The notes beneath the pieces are model-generated. The model saw only the letters and a list, made by a program, of their open reading frames with translations. It ran no database searches and was not told the DNA's origin. From an uncultured Mediterraneibacter sp. (GTDB lineage: Bacteria; Bacillota; Clostridia; Lachnospirales; Lachnospiraceae), in assembly GCA_944383695.1 (NCBI GenBank), contig CALWQP010000016.1, forward strand, positions 1-61,405: a stretch of DNA of 61,405 nucleotides, written 5' to 3'. The translations under genes were made by a program, and so were the position numbers. Of the stretch, positions 1 to 6,695 are shown piece by piece. The stretch's first letter is position 1. Each line of letters starts with the position of its first letter.

Positions 1-72
1 GTAGATAGGGCAGGGGTGGAAGTACAGTAATGTATGGAGCTGACTGCTACTAATCGGTCGAGGGCTTGACCA
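1..72 (+). rRNA. 23S ribosomal RNA, 3' end only
   Basis: The first ~72 bases match the conserved 3' terminus of bacterial 23S rRNA, including the GCTGACTGCTACTAATCGG stretch and the terminal GAGGGCTTGACC. The body of the gene lies upstream of the window. The exact 3' end is set by similarity and could be off by a few bases. No 5S gene follows before the first tRNA. Confidence 0.9.
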
Positions 73-302
73 AAAAGCAAGAAAGCGGGACGGACAGGAA
101 ATGGACAGACCAGAGTGAGCTTGCTCACGGAGGGATGTACAGAGACTGGACGGAACATTTGCGAAGCAAAAGGCATCGAATGACGAGCGGAGCGAGTCAT
201 GAGATGACCGCTGACGCAGCACCGCTTATCTACAACGCATGGTCAAAAGATTCATCATAAAATGTCAGCATGTGTGCAGTTTTGAAGGTACAACCTTCAT
301 GA
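73..302 (+). other. 23S-tRNA spacer with hairpins, no 5S rRNA
   Basis: This 230-base spacer shows no gene and no recognisable 5S rRNA. It holds self-complementary elements: GTGAG-CTTG-CTCAC near 116-129, an ATGAC/GTCAT stem with tandem G-A mismatches near 179-199, and TGAAGGT-ACA-ACCTTCA at 283-299, directly before tRNA-Asn. These are plausible rRNA/tRNA processing structures. The 64-codon open frame here looks incidental, since it begins inside the 23S end. Confidence 0.6.
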
Positions 303-375
303 TCCTCCTTAGCTCAGTCGGTAGAGCATGCGGCTGTTAACCGCAGTGTCGTTGGTTCGAGTCCAACAGGGGGAG
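303..375 (+). tRNA. tRNA-Asn (GTT)
   Basis: A full cloverleaf can be drawn: acceptor TCCTCCT pairs with AGGGGGA, the anticodon loop holds GTT, and the T-arm contains GGTTCGAGTCC. Discriminator base is G at 375. CCA is not encoded. It is the first tRNA after the 23S end. Confidence 0.95.
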
Positions 376-405
376 TTAGGGCATGAAGCCTGAACAAAAG
401 AGATT

Positions 406-477
406 GGCTCCATGGTCAAGTGGTTAAGACACCGCCCTTTCACGGCGGTAACAGGGGTTCAAATCCCCTTGGAGTCA
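406..477 (+). tRNA. tRNA-Glu (TTC)
   Basis: Acceptor GGCTCCA pairs with TGGAGTC with one G-U pair. The anticodon stem CCGCC/GGCGG frames a loop with TTC. The T-arm is GGGGTTCAAATCCCC and the discriminator is A. CCA is not encoded. Confidence 0.95.
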
Positions 478-534
478 CTTCCCTTAACGGGAAACATACA
501 ATTCCATAAGTGAAGAAATGAGATTTTCTGTGGC

Positions 535-564
535 TTGATTCAGACCAGACATTTGGTGTATAAT
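535..564 (+). promoter_or_regulatory. Promoter inside the tRNA array
   Basis: TTGATT at 535-540 and a perfect TATAAT at 559-564 are separated by 18 bases, 21 bases before tRNA-Thr. The downstream tRNAs (Thr, Met, Asp, Leu) therefore probably have their own promoter in addition to read-through from the rRNA operon. Confidence 0.7.
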
Positions 565-584
565 AGCAATTAGATAATTTACAC

Positions 585-657
585 GCCGATGTGGCTCAAT
601 TGGCAGAGCAGCTGATTTGTAATCAGCAGGTTATCGGTTCGAGTCCGATCATCGGCT
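585..657 (+). tRNA. tRNA-Thr (TGT)
   Basis: Acceptor GCCGATG pairs with CATCGGC, the anticodon stem CTGAT/ATCAG frames a loop with TGT, and the T-arm contains GGTTCGAGTCC. Discriminator T. CCA is not encoded. It is the first tRNA behind the internal promoter. Confidence 0.95.
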
Positions 658-684
658 TTGTTCCTTCGGGAACAGATTATTTTT

Positions 685-758
685 GGACCTTTAGCTCAGT
701 TGGTTAGAGCAACCGGCTCATAACCGGTCGGTCCTGGGTTCGAGTCCCCGAAGGTCCA
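685..758 (+). tRNA. tRNA-Met (CAT), probably elongator
   Basis: Acceptor GGACCTT pairs fully with AAGGTCC. The anticodon stem ACCGG/CCGGT carries CAT. There is no mismatch at the first acceptor pair and no run of G-C pairs in the anticodon stem, so it is not the initiator. A lysidine-modified Ile2 tRNA with the same anticodon is less likely but not excluded. Confidence 0.9.
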
Positions 759-761
759 TTT

Positions 762-842
762 ATGCCGACTGCCAAGTTCGCGCTGTATATTCACTGCGCG
801 CGTCGGCATGTATCGCACATAAGCGTCAAAAGAACAGACGCT
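762..842 (+). other. tRNA spacer with two stem structures
   Basis: Between tRNA-Met and tRNA-Asp, ATGCCGAC (762-769) pairs with GTCGGCAT (802-809), and AGCGTC (822-827) pairs with GACGCT (837-842). These probably guide processing of the tRNA precursor. An 86-codon open frame running through this spacer and two tRNAs is not a gene. Confidence 0.55.
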
Positions 843-857
843 GAGTGCTCAGCGCAA

Positions 858-931
858 GGCCCAGTAGCTCAGTTGGTTAGAGCGCCGCCCTGTCACGGCG
901 GAGGTCGAGAGTTCGAGTCTCTTCTGGGTCG
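858..931 (+). tRNA. tRNA-Asp (GTC)
   Basis: Acceptor GGCCCAG pairs with CTGGGTC with one G-U pair. The anticodon stem CCGCC/GGCGG frames GTC. The T-arm contains GTTCGAGTC and the discriminator is G. CCA is not encoded. Confidence 0.95.
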
Positions 932-971
932 TTTCTCTCATCAGATGGTGGGGGAGAATAATTTTATATCA

Positions 972-1057
972 GCCGCAGTGGCGGAACTGGCAGACGCCCG
1001 GGACTTAAAATCCCGTGGGTAGTGATACCCGTACCGGTTCGATTCCGGTCTGCGGCA
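972..1057 (+). tRNA. tRNA-Leu (TAA)
   Basis: This 86-base class II tRNA has a long variable arm (GGGTAGTGATACCC). Acceptor GCCGCAG pairs with CTGCGGC, the anticodon stem GGGA/TCCC frames TAA, and the T-arm is CCGGTTCGATTCCGG. CCA is not encoded. It is the last tRNA of the cluster. Confidence 0.95.
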
Positions 1058-1071
1058 TTAGTTAAAAGTGA

Positions 1072-1108
1072 GAGAAACGTTGAATTTGCAGCGTTTCTCT
1101 TATTTTTT
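1072..1108 (+). terminator. Intrinsic terminator of the tRNA array
   Basis: GAGAAACG (1072-1079) pairs with CGTTTCTC (1092-1099) and is followed by the T-rich TTATTTTTTG. It closes the rRNA-tRNA transcript 14 bases after tRNA-Leu. Confidence 0.85.
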
Positions 1109-1268
1109 GCTCCAAAATGATTGAACACTTAATGATGAAATTCCCAGTTTTTGAAATATCTTTAAATATAGATTTTATTTGTAATTTGGTACAAGAAAAA
1201 TGTATTTTAGACATTAAAGAATTTAGTTTTATAAAGGGCTATGATATAACTGTTGAGAAGGTGATGAA

Positions 1269-1718
1269 ATGAAAATAACAGCAGAACAAGATTTATCCTG
1301 TAGTGAAATAGAAATCATTGTCAGATACCCTCGAAAGGGGTATCAAGTTAATCGTATTGTTGACTTTTTGCAGTCACTCAATATGCAGATAAAGTGCGAT
1401 ATTGATAATACAGAACGAATGATAAATGTTTCGGACATCTATTACATAGAAAGTGTTGATAAAAAGACTTTTGTATATCTCGAAAAAGACGTGTATCATA
1501 CGGACTTTCGATTATATCAGCTAAAGGATAAATTGAAGGGATCAGGATTTGTCCAAATAAGTAAGTCATGCATTTTAAACATCAATACCTTGGAAAGTAT
1601 CAAACCACTTTTCAATAGCAGGATGGAAGCAACTTTAAAGAATGGAGAAAAGGTTTATATCAACCGGAATTATTTAAATGGAGTAAAAGAAATGCTGAGA
1701 GGAGATGAAAAAATATGA
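1269..1718 (+). CDS. LytTR-family DNA-binding regulator
   Basis: This 149-residue protein has a LytTR DNA-binding domain at about 45-145, with the family pattern of short strands around INVSDIYYIES, FRLYQLKDKL, FVQISKSCILN and VYINRNYL. There is no receiver domain, so it is a stand-alone LytTR protein of the type normally paired with a DUF3021 membrane protein. That gene follows with an ATGA overlap. In known pairs the membrane partner modulates the regulator and the pair is autoregulated. An AAGGTG ribosome site precedes the ATG. Base composition is far more AT-rich than the heme and fatty acid genes downstream. Targets are unknown; the CPBP protease gene is an obvious candidate. Confidence 0.88.
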   Translation: MKITAEQDLSCSEIEIIVRYPRKGYQVNRIVDFLQSLNMQIKCDIDNTERMINVSDIYYIESVDKKTFVYLEKDVYHTDFRLYQLKDKLKGSGFVQISKSCILNINTLESIKPLFNSRMEATLKNGEKVYINRNYLNGVKEMLRGDEKI

Positions 1719-2113
1719 GAAAATTTGCTGTAAATATTTTCTCAACAACTGGGATTTCTTTAATTTTGCTTTCGATTATAGCGTTATTTTTCCAAGCAAA
1801 ATGTATTTATATCCAAACCGTTTTTCAAGTTTTAGGAGCAAATATAGTTATACATTTGGGGTTTGTTTTTTTGAATAAATCAGAAATAAAACATACCATA
1901 CTTGAAATATTTTTACATATCATGTTGATAATAATTACGCTGTTCATATGTGGTTTGATCTTTCGGTGGTTTACAAGTACACCGATATGGATTCTTGTTA
2001 TCATGGGTATTGTCATATATATTGTTTCGGTTATTTTAAACGTACTTTACATGGGACAAGAAGCACGAGAGATCAATATATTGATTAAAAAGAGAAACGA
2101 CAAAAAAGAATAA
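1715..2113 (+). CDS. DUF3021 family membrane protein
   Basis: This 132-residue protein has four predicted membrane segments (about 10-28, 35-52, 62-84 and 88-110) and a charged C-terminal tail rich in Lys, Arg and Glu. Size, topology and position behind a LytTR gene fit DUF3021, a family encoded as the membrane partner of stand-alone LytTR regulators. The start codon overlaps the LytTR stop, so the two are translationally coupled. I infer that it senses or transmits a membrane signal to the regulator; nothing in the sequence shows the signal. Confidence 0.82.
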   Translation: MRKFAVNIFSTTGISLILLSIIALFFQAKCIYIQTVFQVLGANIVIHLGFVFLNKSEIKHTILEIFLHIMLIIITLFICGLIFRWFTSTPIWILVIMGIVIYIVSVILNVLYMGQEAREINILIKKRNDKKE

Positions 2114-2132
2114 GGAATCTAATGATTGCTAT

Positions 2133-3005
2133 ATGGAGAAAACGTATATGTTACATAAAAAAGAAAGAGTAATCCTCGTTGTTATTTTGATTTATGTTTT
2201 ATGTTTCGTTTTCAGGGTTTTGGAATATTTTATATTGCGAACGGACGAAACGTTTTTGGGGGAGGCTTTTGTACATAAGCTGACTGGTATTATAATTCTT
2301 TTTATTGCAGCAAAATATTACGATTTTAAATTGGAGAAGATAGGATTTGCCCAAAATAAAATAAGGTATAATCTTCTAAGAGGTTTTGTATTTGGCTTAA
2401 ATGTATTTGTACCCGCTTACTTGGCTGAAATTTCAGTTGCTGTAATGCAAGGAAAATTTGAAACCCTTGACTTATATGTAAGTGCTTATTCTTTAAATGG
2501 CACTATCGGCAATCAGACAGGATTGTTTTTCTTTGTTATCTGTTTGGTTGGGAATATGATCAATGTTATCATGGAAGAAGGTGTTTTTAGAGGATTATTT
2601 CAAAAAATATTTGAAAAAAAGTATTCCTTTATCATATCTGCTGTGATCGCATCCGGCTTATTCGGACTATGGCACATTATGTCTCCTTTCAGAAGCTTTT
2701 ATGACGGTACGATAAGCTGTAAGGGTTTTGCCGCAAATGCGGTATTGTTGGTTTTCACGTCAAGTTTTGTAGGTTTTAAATTTGCGTTGATGACAAAATT
2801 GACCGGCAGCTTATATATGGCAATGGGAGATCATTTCATAAATAATCTGATCACAAATATGCTTCATGTTGTGACAAGTACAGGCGCAGACGAATTTATG
2901 GTTATAAGAATAGCTATTGCACAGACAATATCTTTTGCAGCCATTTTAGTCTGGTATATTTTTGCTCAATGCAAGCAATCGCAGATCAGTAAGTTAAAAA
3001 ACTAA
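2133..3005 (+). CDS. CPBP family intramembrane protease (Abi-type)
   Basis: This 290-residue polytopic membrane protein carries the three CPBP signature motifs: EEGVFRG (EExxxR) near 148-154, FGLWH (FxxxH) near 177-181, and a GDHFINN motif near 231-237. The conserved Glu and His residues form the glutamic-type protease site of the Rce1/CAAX-like family. In Firmicutes such proteins mature peptides or provide bacteriocin self-immunity. It follows the LytTR-DUF3021 pair by 19 bases and shares its AT-rich composition, so it probably belongs to the same acquired unit. Its ribosome site is weak; ATG 2148 is an alternative start. Confidence 0.87.
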   Translation: MEKTYMLHKKERVILVVILIYVLCFVFRVLEYFILRTDETFLGEAFVHKLTGIIILFIAAKYYDFKLEKIGFAQNKIRYNLLRGFVFGLNVFVPAYLAEISVAVMQGKFETLDLYVSAYSLNGTIGNQTGLFFFVICLVGNMINVIMEEGVFRGLFQKIFEKKYSFIISAVIASGLFGLWHIMSPFRSFYDGTISCKGFAANAVLLVFTSSFVGFKFALMTKLTGSLYMAMGDHFINNLITNMLHVVTSTGADEFMVIRIAIAQTISFAAILVWYIFAQCKQSQISKLKN

Positions 3006-3051
3006 AACAGCAAAGACAGCCGAACCGGTCAACGGTCAAGATAAACGACGT

Positions 3052-3261
3052 ATGGAAAGTATGGAGGACTTTATAAAAGGAATCCATCCAGTTCCGACAT
3101 GGTACATAGTAATGGAAGAAAATAGAATCATGCATGTTGTGCTACGGAAAAGAAAGGAATTCCCCCTTGTAGATACTGGGTTTGAAGCATTAGGCTATAA
3201 GTGGTGGGGAAATTTTATTAGAGAAAAGGAGCTCTTTCCCATGCCATTTCTAACATCTTAA
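3052..3261 (+). CDS. Hypothetical protein, possibly a gene remnant
   Basis: A 69-codon ORF with no family I recognise. It contains Trp-rich stretches (VPTWYIV, YKWWGNF) and no membrane segment. The frame is open upstream of the ATG, through a stretch encoding KTAKTAEPVNGQDKRR, and has no clear ribosome site, which suggests the 3' piece of a longer gene left by a rearrangement. It sits at the border between the AT-rich insert and the GC-richer heme locus. It may not be expressed. Confidence 0.4.
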   Translation: MESMEDFIKGIHPVPTWYIVMEENRIMHVVLRKRKEFPLVDTGFEALGYKWWGNFIREKELFPMPFLTS

Positions 3262-3278
3262 GAGCGCTTTCTGATTCT

Positions 3279-3695
3279 CTAATCTGTTTCCGCCTCACAT
3301 TTGCCAGGCGCCACTCTCGCCGGGATCGTGCGTATCCTTGTAAAGAAATAAACATATTTGAAAATGATGAGAAAGACGATGAACAGCCTTCCGTAAATAT
3401 TGGGCATCGCGAGCATGGCGAGGATCAGCATTGCCGATGCCGGGATGAGCAGGGAGAATTTTGTCTTTAACGTCATCGCCCGGTTTGTGACAAAATCTTC
3501 CAGGTGCTTTTCATAGAGCTTTGTGCCGGTAAACCATTTGTGAAATCGGTCAGAACCTTTGGCGAGGCAAAAGGATGCCAGAAGTAAAAATGGCGTTGTG
3601 GGAAGTACCGGAAGGACCACGCCGATCATTCCGACGCCCATGGACAGGAAGCCGGCAGCAAGCCAGATGATTCTTAAAATAGAACGTTTTTTCAC
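3279..3695 (-). CDS. YbaN/DUF454 family inner membrane protein
   Basis: This 138-residue protein begins with a GTG codon. It has a hydrophobic N-terminal hairpin with the DUF454 signature (LPVLPTTPFLLLASFCLAKGS at about 29-49, then a Phe/His/Trp-rich segment) and two C-terminal membrane segments. The function of the family is unknown. It is transcribed away from the DtxR-like regulator from a strong promoter (TTGACA, 18 bases, TATAAT) with a TTAGTT-N2-AACTAA palindrome just after the start site. That suggests co-regulation with the heme genes. Confidence 0.85.
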   Translation of the reverse strand: MKKRSILRIIWLAAGFLSMGVGMIGVVLPVLPTTPFLLLASFCLAKGSDRFHKWFTGTKLYEKHLEDFVTNRAMTLKTKFSLLIPASAMLILAMLAMPNIYGRLFIVFLIIFKYVYFFTRIRTIPARVAPGKCEAETD

Positions 3696-3722
3696 GGAAA
3701 ATCCTCCTGTTCTCCAAACAAG

Positions 3723-3736
3723 TTAGTTACAACTAA
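3723..3736. promoter_or_regulatory. Operator palindrome TTAGTT-AC-AACTAA, site 1
   Basis: A perfect 6-2-6 inverted repeat lies between the promoter and the start codon of the leftward DUF454 gene, where bound repressor would block transcription. Near-identical sites precede the DtxR-like gene and the NEAT operon. The half-site resembles the core of DtxR/IdeR operators (TTAGG...CCTAA) without being identical. Confidence 0.72.
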
Positions 3737-3751
3737 TTACAGGTTATGCTC

Positions 3752-3781
3752 ATTATAATCGGCGGACGAGGCGCTTGTCAA
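3752..3781 (-). promoter_or_regulatory. Promoter of the DUF454 gene
   Basis: Reading leftward, a perfect TTGACA (3781-3776) and a perfect TATAAT (3757-3752) are 18 bases apart. Transcription would start near 3745, directly upstream of operator site 1. Confidence 0.8.
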
Positions 3782-3824
3782 CTGAATTATTTTCTCGTTA
3801 ATGCACATGTTTTCTCAATTGCTC

Positions 3825-3853
3825 TTGACAAATTTTTTAGGGATAATTAATGT
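3825..3853 (+). promoter_or_regulatory. Promoter of the DtxR-like regulator gene
   Basis: A perfect TTGACA at 3825-3830 is followed 17 bases later by TAATGT at 3848-3853. The -10 element is imperfect. Operator site 2 begins 12 bases downstream, so the gene is probably autoregulated. Confidence 0.5.
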
Positions 3854-3865
3854 AGTTGATGCTGG

Positions 3866-3879
3866 ATAGTTACAACTAA
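3866..3879. promoter_or_regulatory. Operator palindrome ATAGTT-AC-AACTAA, site 2
   Basis: Same 6-2-6 palindrome as site 1 with one changed base in the left half-site. It lies in the 5' untranslated region of the DtxR-like gene, just after the inferred transcription start. Confidence 0.65.
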
Positions 3880-3949
3880 CTTGATGGGTCAGGGCATACT
3901 GCATGGATGCCTTGTTTAATTATGCTGTTCATCAGCAAGGGGGAATTTT

Positions 3950-4786
3950 ATGTCTGACAAGTTTGAGAGTTTGAAGATCCGGATACTGGTCAGCTTCATT
4001 ACACTGTCAAAGGAAAGCTGTACAGTCACCGGACTGGCAAGGCTTCATGGAATCGAAAAGTACTCTGTCAGTCGGGCAATCAGCGCTTTGGAAAAAGAAG
4101 GACTGCTGACCCGGGGCGAAAACCGGACGATGGGGCTGACAGGAAAGGGTAATGCCGAGGCAAGGCGTTACGCCGGACTTCTGGAAGCCGCGCAGAGCTG
4201 TCTTATCCATGAAGGCGTACCGCCTTCGGACGCGAGACAGGACGCCATGGCGGTCGTGCAGGGCTGTTCGGACAGTCTCCTTTCCAGAATACAGGAGCTG
4301 GGCGAAAAGAGGCGTATCAGGCGGGAGCTTGGCATGAGGAAAGCCATGACAGGGACCGCGTTTTGCCGAAAGCTTAGAGATGGAAGCTATATGATGCCCT
4401 TTGCCATATATTGTGGGAAAGCACAGGGGAAAGAATTGTTTTCAGCAATGGACGCAGGTTTCGAGCATCCCTGTGAGCTGCATGTGGCAGGCGGAAGCGG
4501 GCACATTTATTTGAGGAGCGTACCCATGTACATAAAACCGCCGGGCGGAGATAGAAAAATGCGGGGAAAGATTGCATCTGTGTACTATTTCGATGGTGAA
4601 GCATACCGTGAGGCGGGCAGGAGCGGCGATTTTTTCCACTTCCCCGCCGGGGAAATGCAGATGGTCAGCGTGGGCGGAGGAAAGGAACAGATGCTGCACG
4701 GAAGTATTTCCTTGAAAATCGCGTGTTCCACGGCGGGCGTCCAGATGCCGGAGGAAGAGGTGGTAATGGCTGTGTTTTTTGGATAA
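3950..4786 (+). CDS. DtxR-like transcriptional regulator with unusual C-terminus
   Basis: This 278-residue protein has a winged-helix domain at about 1-65 (recognition-helix region YSVSRAISALEKEGLL, wing ending LTGKGNAEARRY), then a helical stretch at about 70-115 (ARQDAMAVVQGCSDSLLSRI) in the order of the DtxR/MntR dimerisation and metal-binding domain. Residues ~130-278 form a mostly beta-rich domain I do not recognise; it is not an obvious SH3-like domain or FeoA. The gene lies between a divergent DUF454 gene and a heme-uptake operon, all three carrying the same DtxR-like palindrome. I infer an iron- or heme-responsive repressor. DtxR metal ligands are not fully conserved, so another signal is possible. 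Confidence 0.7.
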   Translation: MSDKFESLKIRILVSFITLSKESCTVTGLARLHGIEKYSVSRAISALEKEGLLTRGENRTMGLTGKGNAEARRYAGLLEAAQSCLIHEGVPPSDARQDAMAVVQGCSDSLLSRIQELGEKRRIRRELGMRKAMTGTAFCRKLRDGSYMMPFAIYCGKAQGKELFSAMDAGFEHPCELHVAGGSGHIYLRSVPMYIKPPGGDRKMRGKIASVYYFDGEAYREAGRSGDFFHFPAGEMQMVSVGGGKEQMLHGSISLKIACSTAGVQMPEEEVVMAVFFG

Positions 4787-4829
4787 CAGACCGGTGGAGA
4801 GTGCAGAGATATGGGATGAGGCAATCTGA

Positions 4830-4921
4830 GTTGCAGTGATGCAACACGGAAACACCAGTGATATCAGGGAAAGAAAGAGCAGAAATCCGGTTCTGCCTGC
4901 AAGTGGTTGCAAATGTGCAAC
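4830..4921. promoter_or_regulatory. Two GTTGCA-N4-TGCAAC inverted repeats
   Basis: GTTGCA-GTGA-TGCAAC at 4830-4845 and GTTGCA-AATG-TGCAAC at 4906-4921 are perfect 6-4-6 inverted repeats with different spacers, 76 bases apart. They precede a possible extended -10 promoter (TG-C-TATAGT at 4953-4961). They look like operator sites for a second regulator of the NEAT operon; small RNA hairpins are the alternative. Confidence 0.5.
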
Positions 4922-4978
4922 AAAAACAGGGCTGTTCGGACGGTAAGACATGTGCTATAGTTGGTCTGTCTGAAAGAG

Positions 4979-5001
4979 CACTCAACAAAGAGTGTTTTTT
5001 T
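4979..5001 (+). terminator. Intrinsic terminator upstream of the NEAT operon
   Basis: CACTC (4979-4983) pairs with GAGTG (4990-4994), followed by seven T residues. It probably ends the DtxR-like gene transcript. A possible extended -10 promoter lies just before it, so it could instead be a leader attenuator. Confidence 0.65.
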
Positions 5002-5013
5002 AAACATCATTAG

Positions 5014-5027
5014 TTAGTTAAAACTAA
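5014..5027. promoter_or_regulatory. Operator palindrome TTAGTT-AA-AACTAA, site 3
   Basis: A perfect 6-2-6 inverted repeat 57 bases upstream of the first NEAT gene, with an overlapping extra TTAGTT half-site at 5010-5015. It matches sites 1 and 2, linking the heme operon to the same repressor. Confidence 0.7.
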
Positions 5028-5083
5028 TAAAAATAAGTCTGTACAAACCGAAAGGAAAAGGGAAATAGGAAGGAGAAGGTAAA

Positions 5084-6691
5084 ATGTTTACAAAAAGATT
5101 GAGGCAAGCTGTGTCAGCAGCTCTGGCTGTGGCAATGGTTTTCGGTACAAATGTGATAATGGCGTCTGCATCAGCAGGGAATCTGACTCCAGGGAGCACC
5201 TATACGGTGTCGGTCAGCATGACCTCGGCAGCTCCGCTGCCCCCAGTCCAGACAGCGTTTGCGACTGCCCTTGGCGATAGTGTGCAGGTAGAAGTAGATG
5301 AGCTGGGAAATATGACTGCGGTTGCTCACAGCCAGCGAATGACAATTAATCTTGGAGGCTCGTACTATGCGAATATCAGGACTTTTGATACAGCCGGGGT
5401 AGAGGTAGTCTCCACAAGACAGGGGCAGTACTCCACTACTTTCGGGAATCCATCAGCAGTTGAAACGATCACGGTTCCGGACGAGGTGAGGATTCCTCTG
5501 GCAGACAGCTCAGGCACTTATGAACTGACAGTGACAGTTGATTTTATGGACGCTTTCTTAGGAGGGGGACAGCCGTATGCGACTGTTGTCACCATGACGC
5601 TGGATCTGGCAAAGGCTGTCCAGGTAATTGATTACAGCGGGCTTGAGACTGCGATCGGGCAGGCGAAGTCTCTTCCGGAGATAAATTATACACCGGACAC
5701 CTGGGCGAACCTCCAGACCGCGCTTGAGGCCGCTCAGGCTGCGCTGACGTCAGGAGATCAGACAACAGTAAACAACAGTCTGGCCGCGTTAAACGAGGCC
5801 ATCGCGGCGCTGGAATACAAAGGGGCAGACTACACGGCTGTAAATGCCGCGATTGCAAAGATACCTGCGGATCTGAGCATTTATACGGATGAAACAGCTC
5901 AGGCAGTACGCGACGCTCAGAATGCGGTCATAGACGGTCTGGACATTTCCAGACAGGATGAGGTAAATGCCTTTGCTCAGGCCATCGAGGATGCGGTTGC
6001 GGCCCTGGTATTAAAGGACACCACCGGAGGAAATACAGGTACTCCGGGCGGAGACCAGAATACAGGGAATACAGGCAATGCAGGAAATACAGGGAACAGC
6101 GGCGCGGGACAGACAGTCCTTGACAGGAACAACCTGCAGGACGGTATCTATGAGGTTCAGGCATATCTCTGGAACGCTTCGTCCGACCGTGCCTCTATGG
6201 CGGCGGATTCCATGAAAAACACCACAAGGATCGTTGTGTCAAACGGCGTCGCGACCATGTATATTTACACGCAGCCCATGACCCTTGGAACCATTACGGC
6301 AAGCCTGCAGACGCTCCGGGTGGAGAACGGAAGTGGAGGTTTTGCGGACGCGGCTGTTCAGACGAGGAGTGCGGATGGGAATCCCACAAGCTTCTCCTTT
6401 GCCCTTCCTCACAGAGAAGAATACATTAACGTAAAGGTGAACCCGATGGTGGCGATGATGGGCAATCAGGAACTGGATGCCAGGATCAAAGTCGATTACA
6501 GCACGCTGACAGCAGTGTCCTCGACCACCAATCTGGCGGCACAGCCTTCCGGCGGGAGCGGAGCTCCCTCTGCCAGCTCTCCGAAGACAGGGGACATGAC
6601 AGAGACAGGCGTGGCTCCGTGGCTGTGCATGATGGGCGCTGCGCTGGCGGTTGTTGCGCTCTATGGGAAAAAGAAAGGGATGCAGAGGTAA
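5084..6691 (+). CDS. Cell-wall-anchored NEAT-domain heme-binding protein
   Basis: This 535-residue surface protein has a signal peptide (about 1-31), a beta-rich NEAT-like domain (~33-180), two FIVAR-type helical repeats (~185-310), a Gly/Asn/Thr-rich linker (~315-340), a second NEAT-like domain (~345-485) and a C-terminal sorting signal: SPKTGD, a hydrophobic segment and a Lys/Arg tail. NEAT domains take heme from host hemoproteins and pass it to the membrane importer. The SPKTG motif is an LPxTG variant; no sortase gene is in the window. The canonical YxxxY heme loop is not evident, so the ligand may differ. It opens the five-gene heme operon and has a good AGGAGA ribosome site. Confidence 0.82.
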   Translation: MFTKRLRQAVSAALAVAMVFGTNVIMASASAGNLTPGSTYTVSVSMTSAAPLPPVQTAFATALGDSVQVEVDELGNMTAVAHSQRMTINLGGSYYANIRTFDTAGVEVVSTRQGQYSTTFGNPSAVETITVPDEVRIPLADSSGTYELTVTVDFMDAFLGGGQPYATVVTMTLDLAKAVQVIDYSGLETAIGQAKSLPEINYTPDTWANLQTALEAAQAALTSGDQTTVNNSLAALNEAIAALEYKGADYTAVNAAIAKIPADLSIYTDETAQAVRDAQNAVIDGLDISRQDEVNAFAQAIEDAVAALVLKDTTGGNTGTPGGDQNTGNTGNAGNTGNSGAGQTVLDRNNLQDGIYEVQAYLWNASSDRASMAADSMKNTTRIVVSNGVATMYIYTQPMTLGTITASLQTLRVENGSGGFADAAVQTRSADGNPTSFSFALPHREEYINVKVNPMVAMMGNQELDARIKVDYSTLTAVSSTTNLAAQPSGGSGAPSASSPKTGDMTETGVAPWLCMMGAALAVVALYGKKKGMQR

Positions 6692-6695
6692 AAGT

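Noticed and set aside
66..260. 64-codon open frame after the 23S rRNA
   Set aside because: It begins inside the 23S 3' end, runs through processing hairpins, has no ribosome site and no protein-like composition.
762..1022. 86-codon open frame across tRNA-Asp and into tRNA-Leu
   Set aside because: It translates tRNA sequence; the tRNAs are unambiguous.
4442..4951. 169-codon leftward frame overlapping the DtxR-like gene
   Set aside because: Antisense shadow of a gene with a clear winged-helix domain; the frame is Cys/His/Leu-rich without domain structure.
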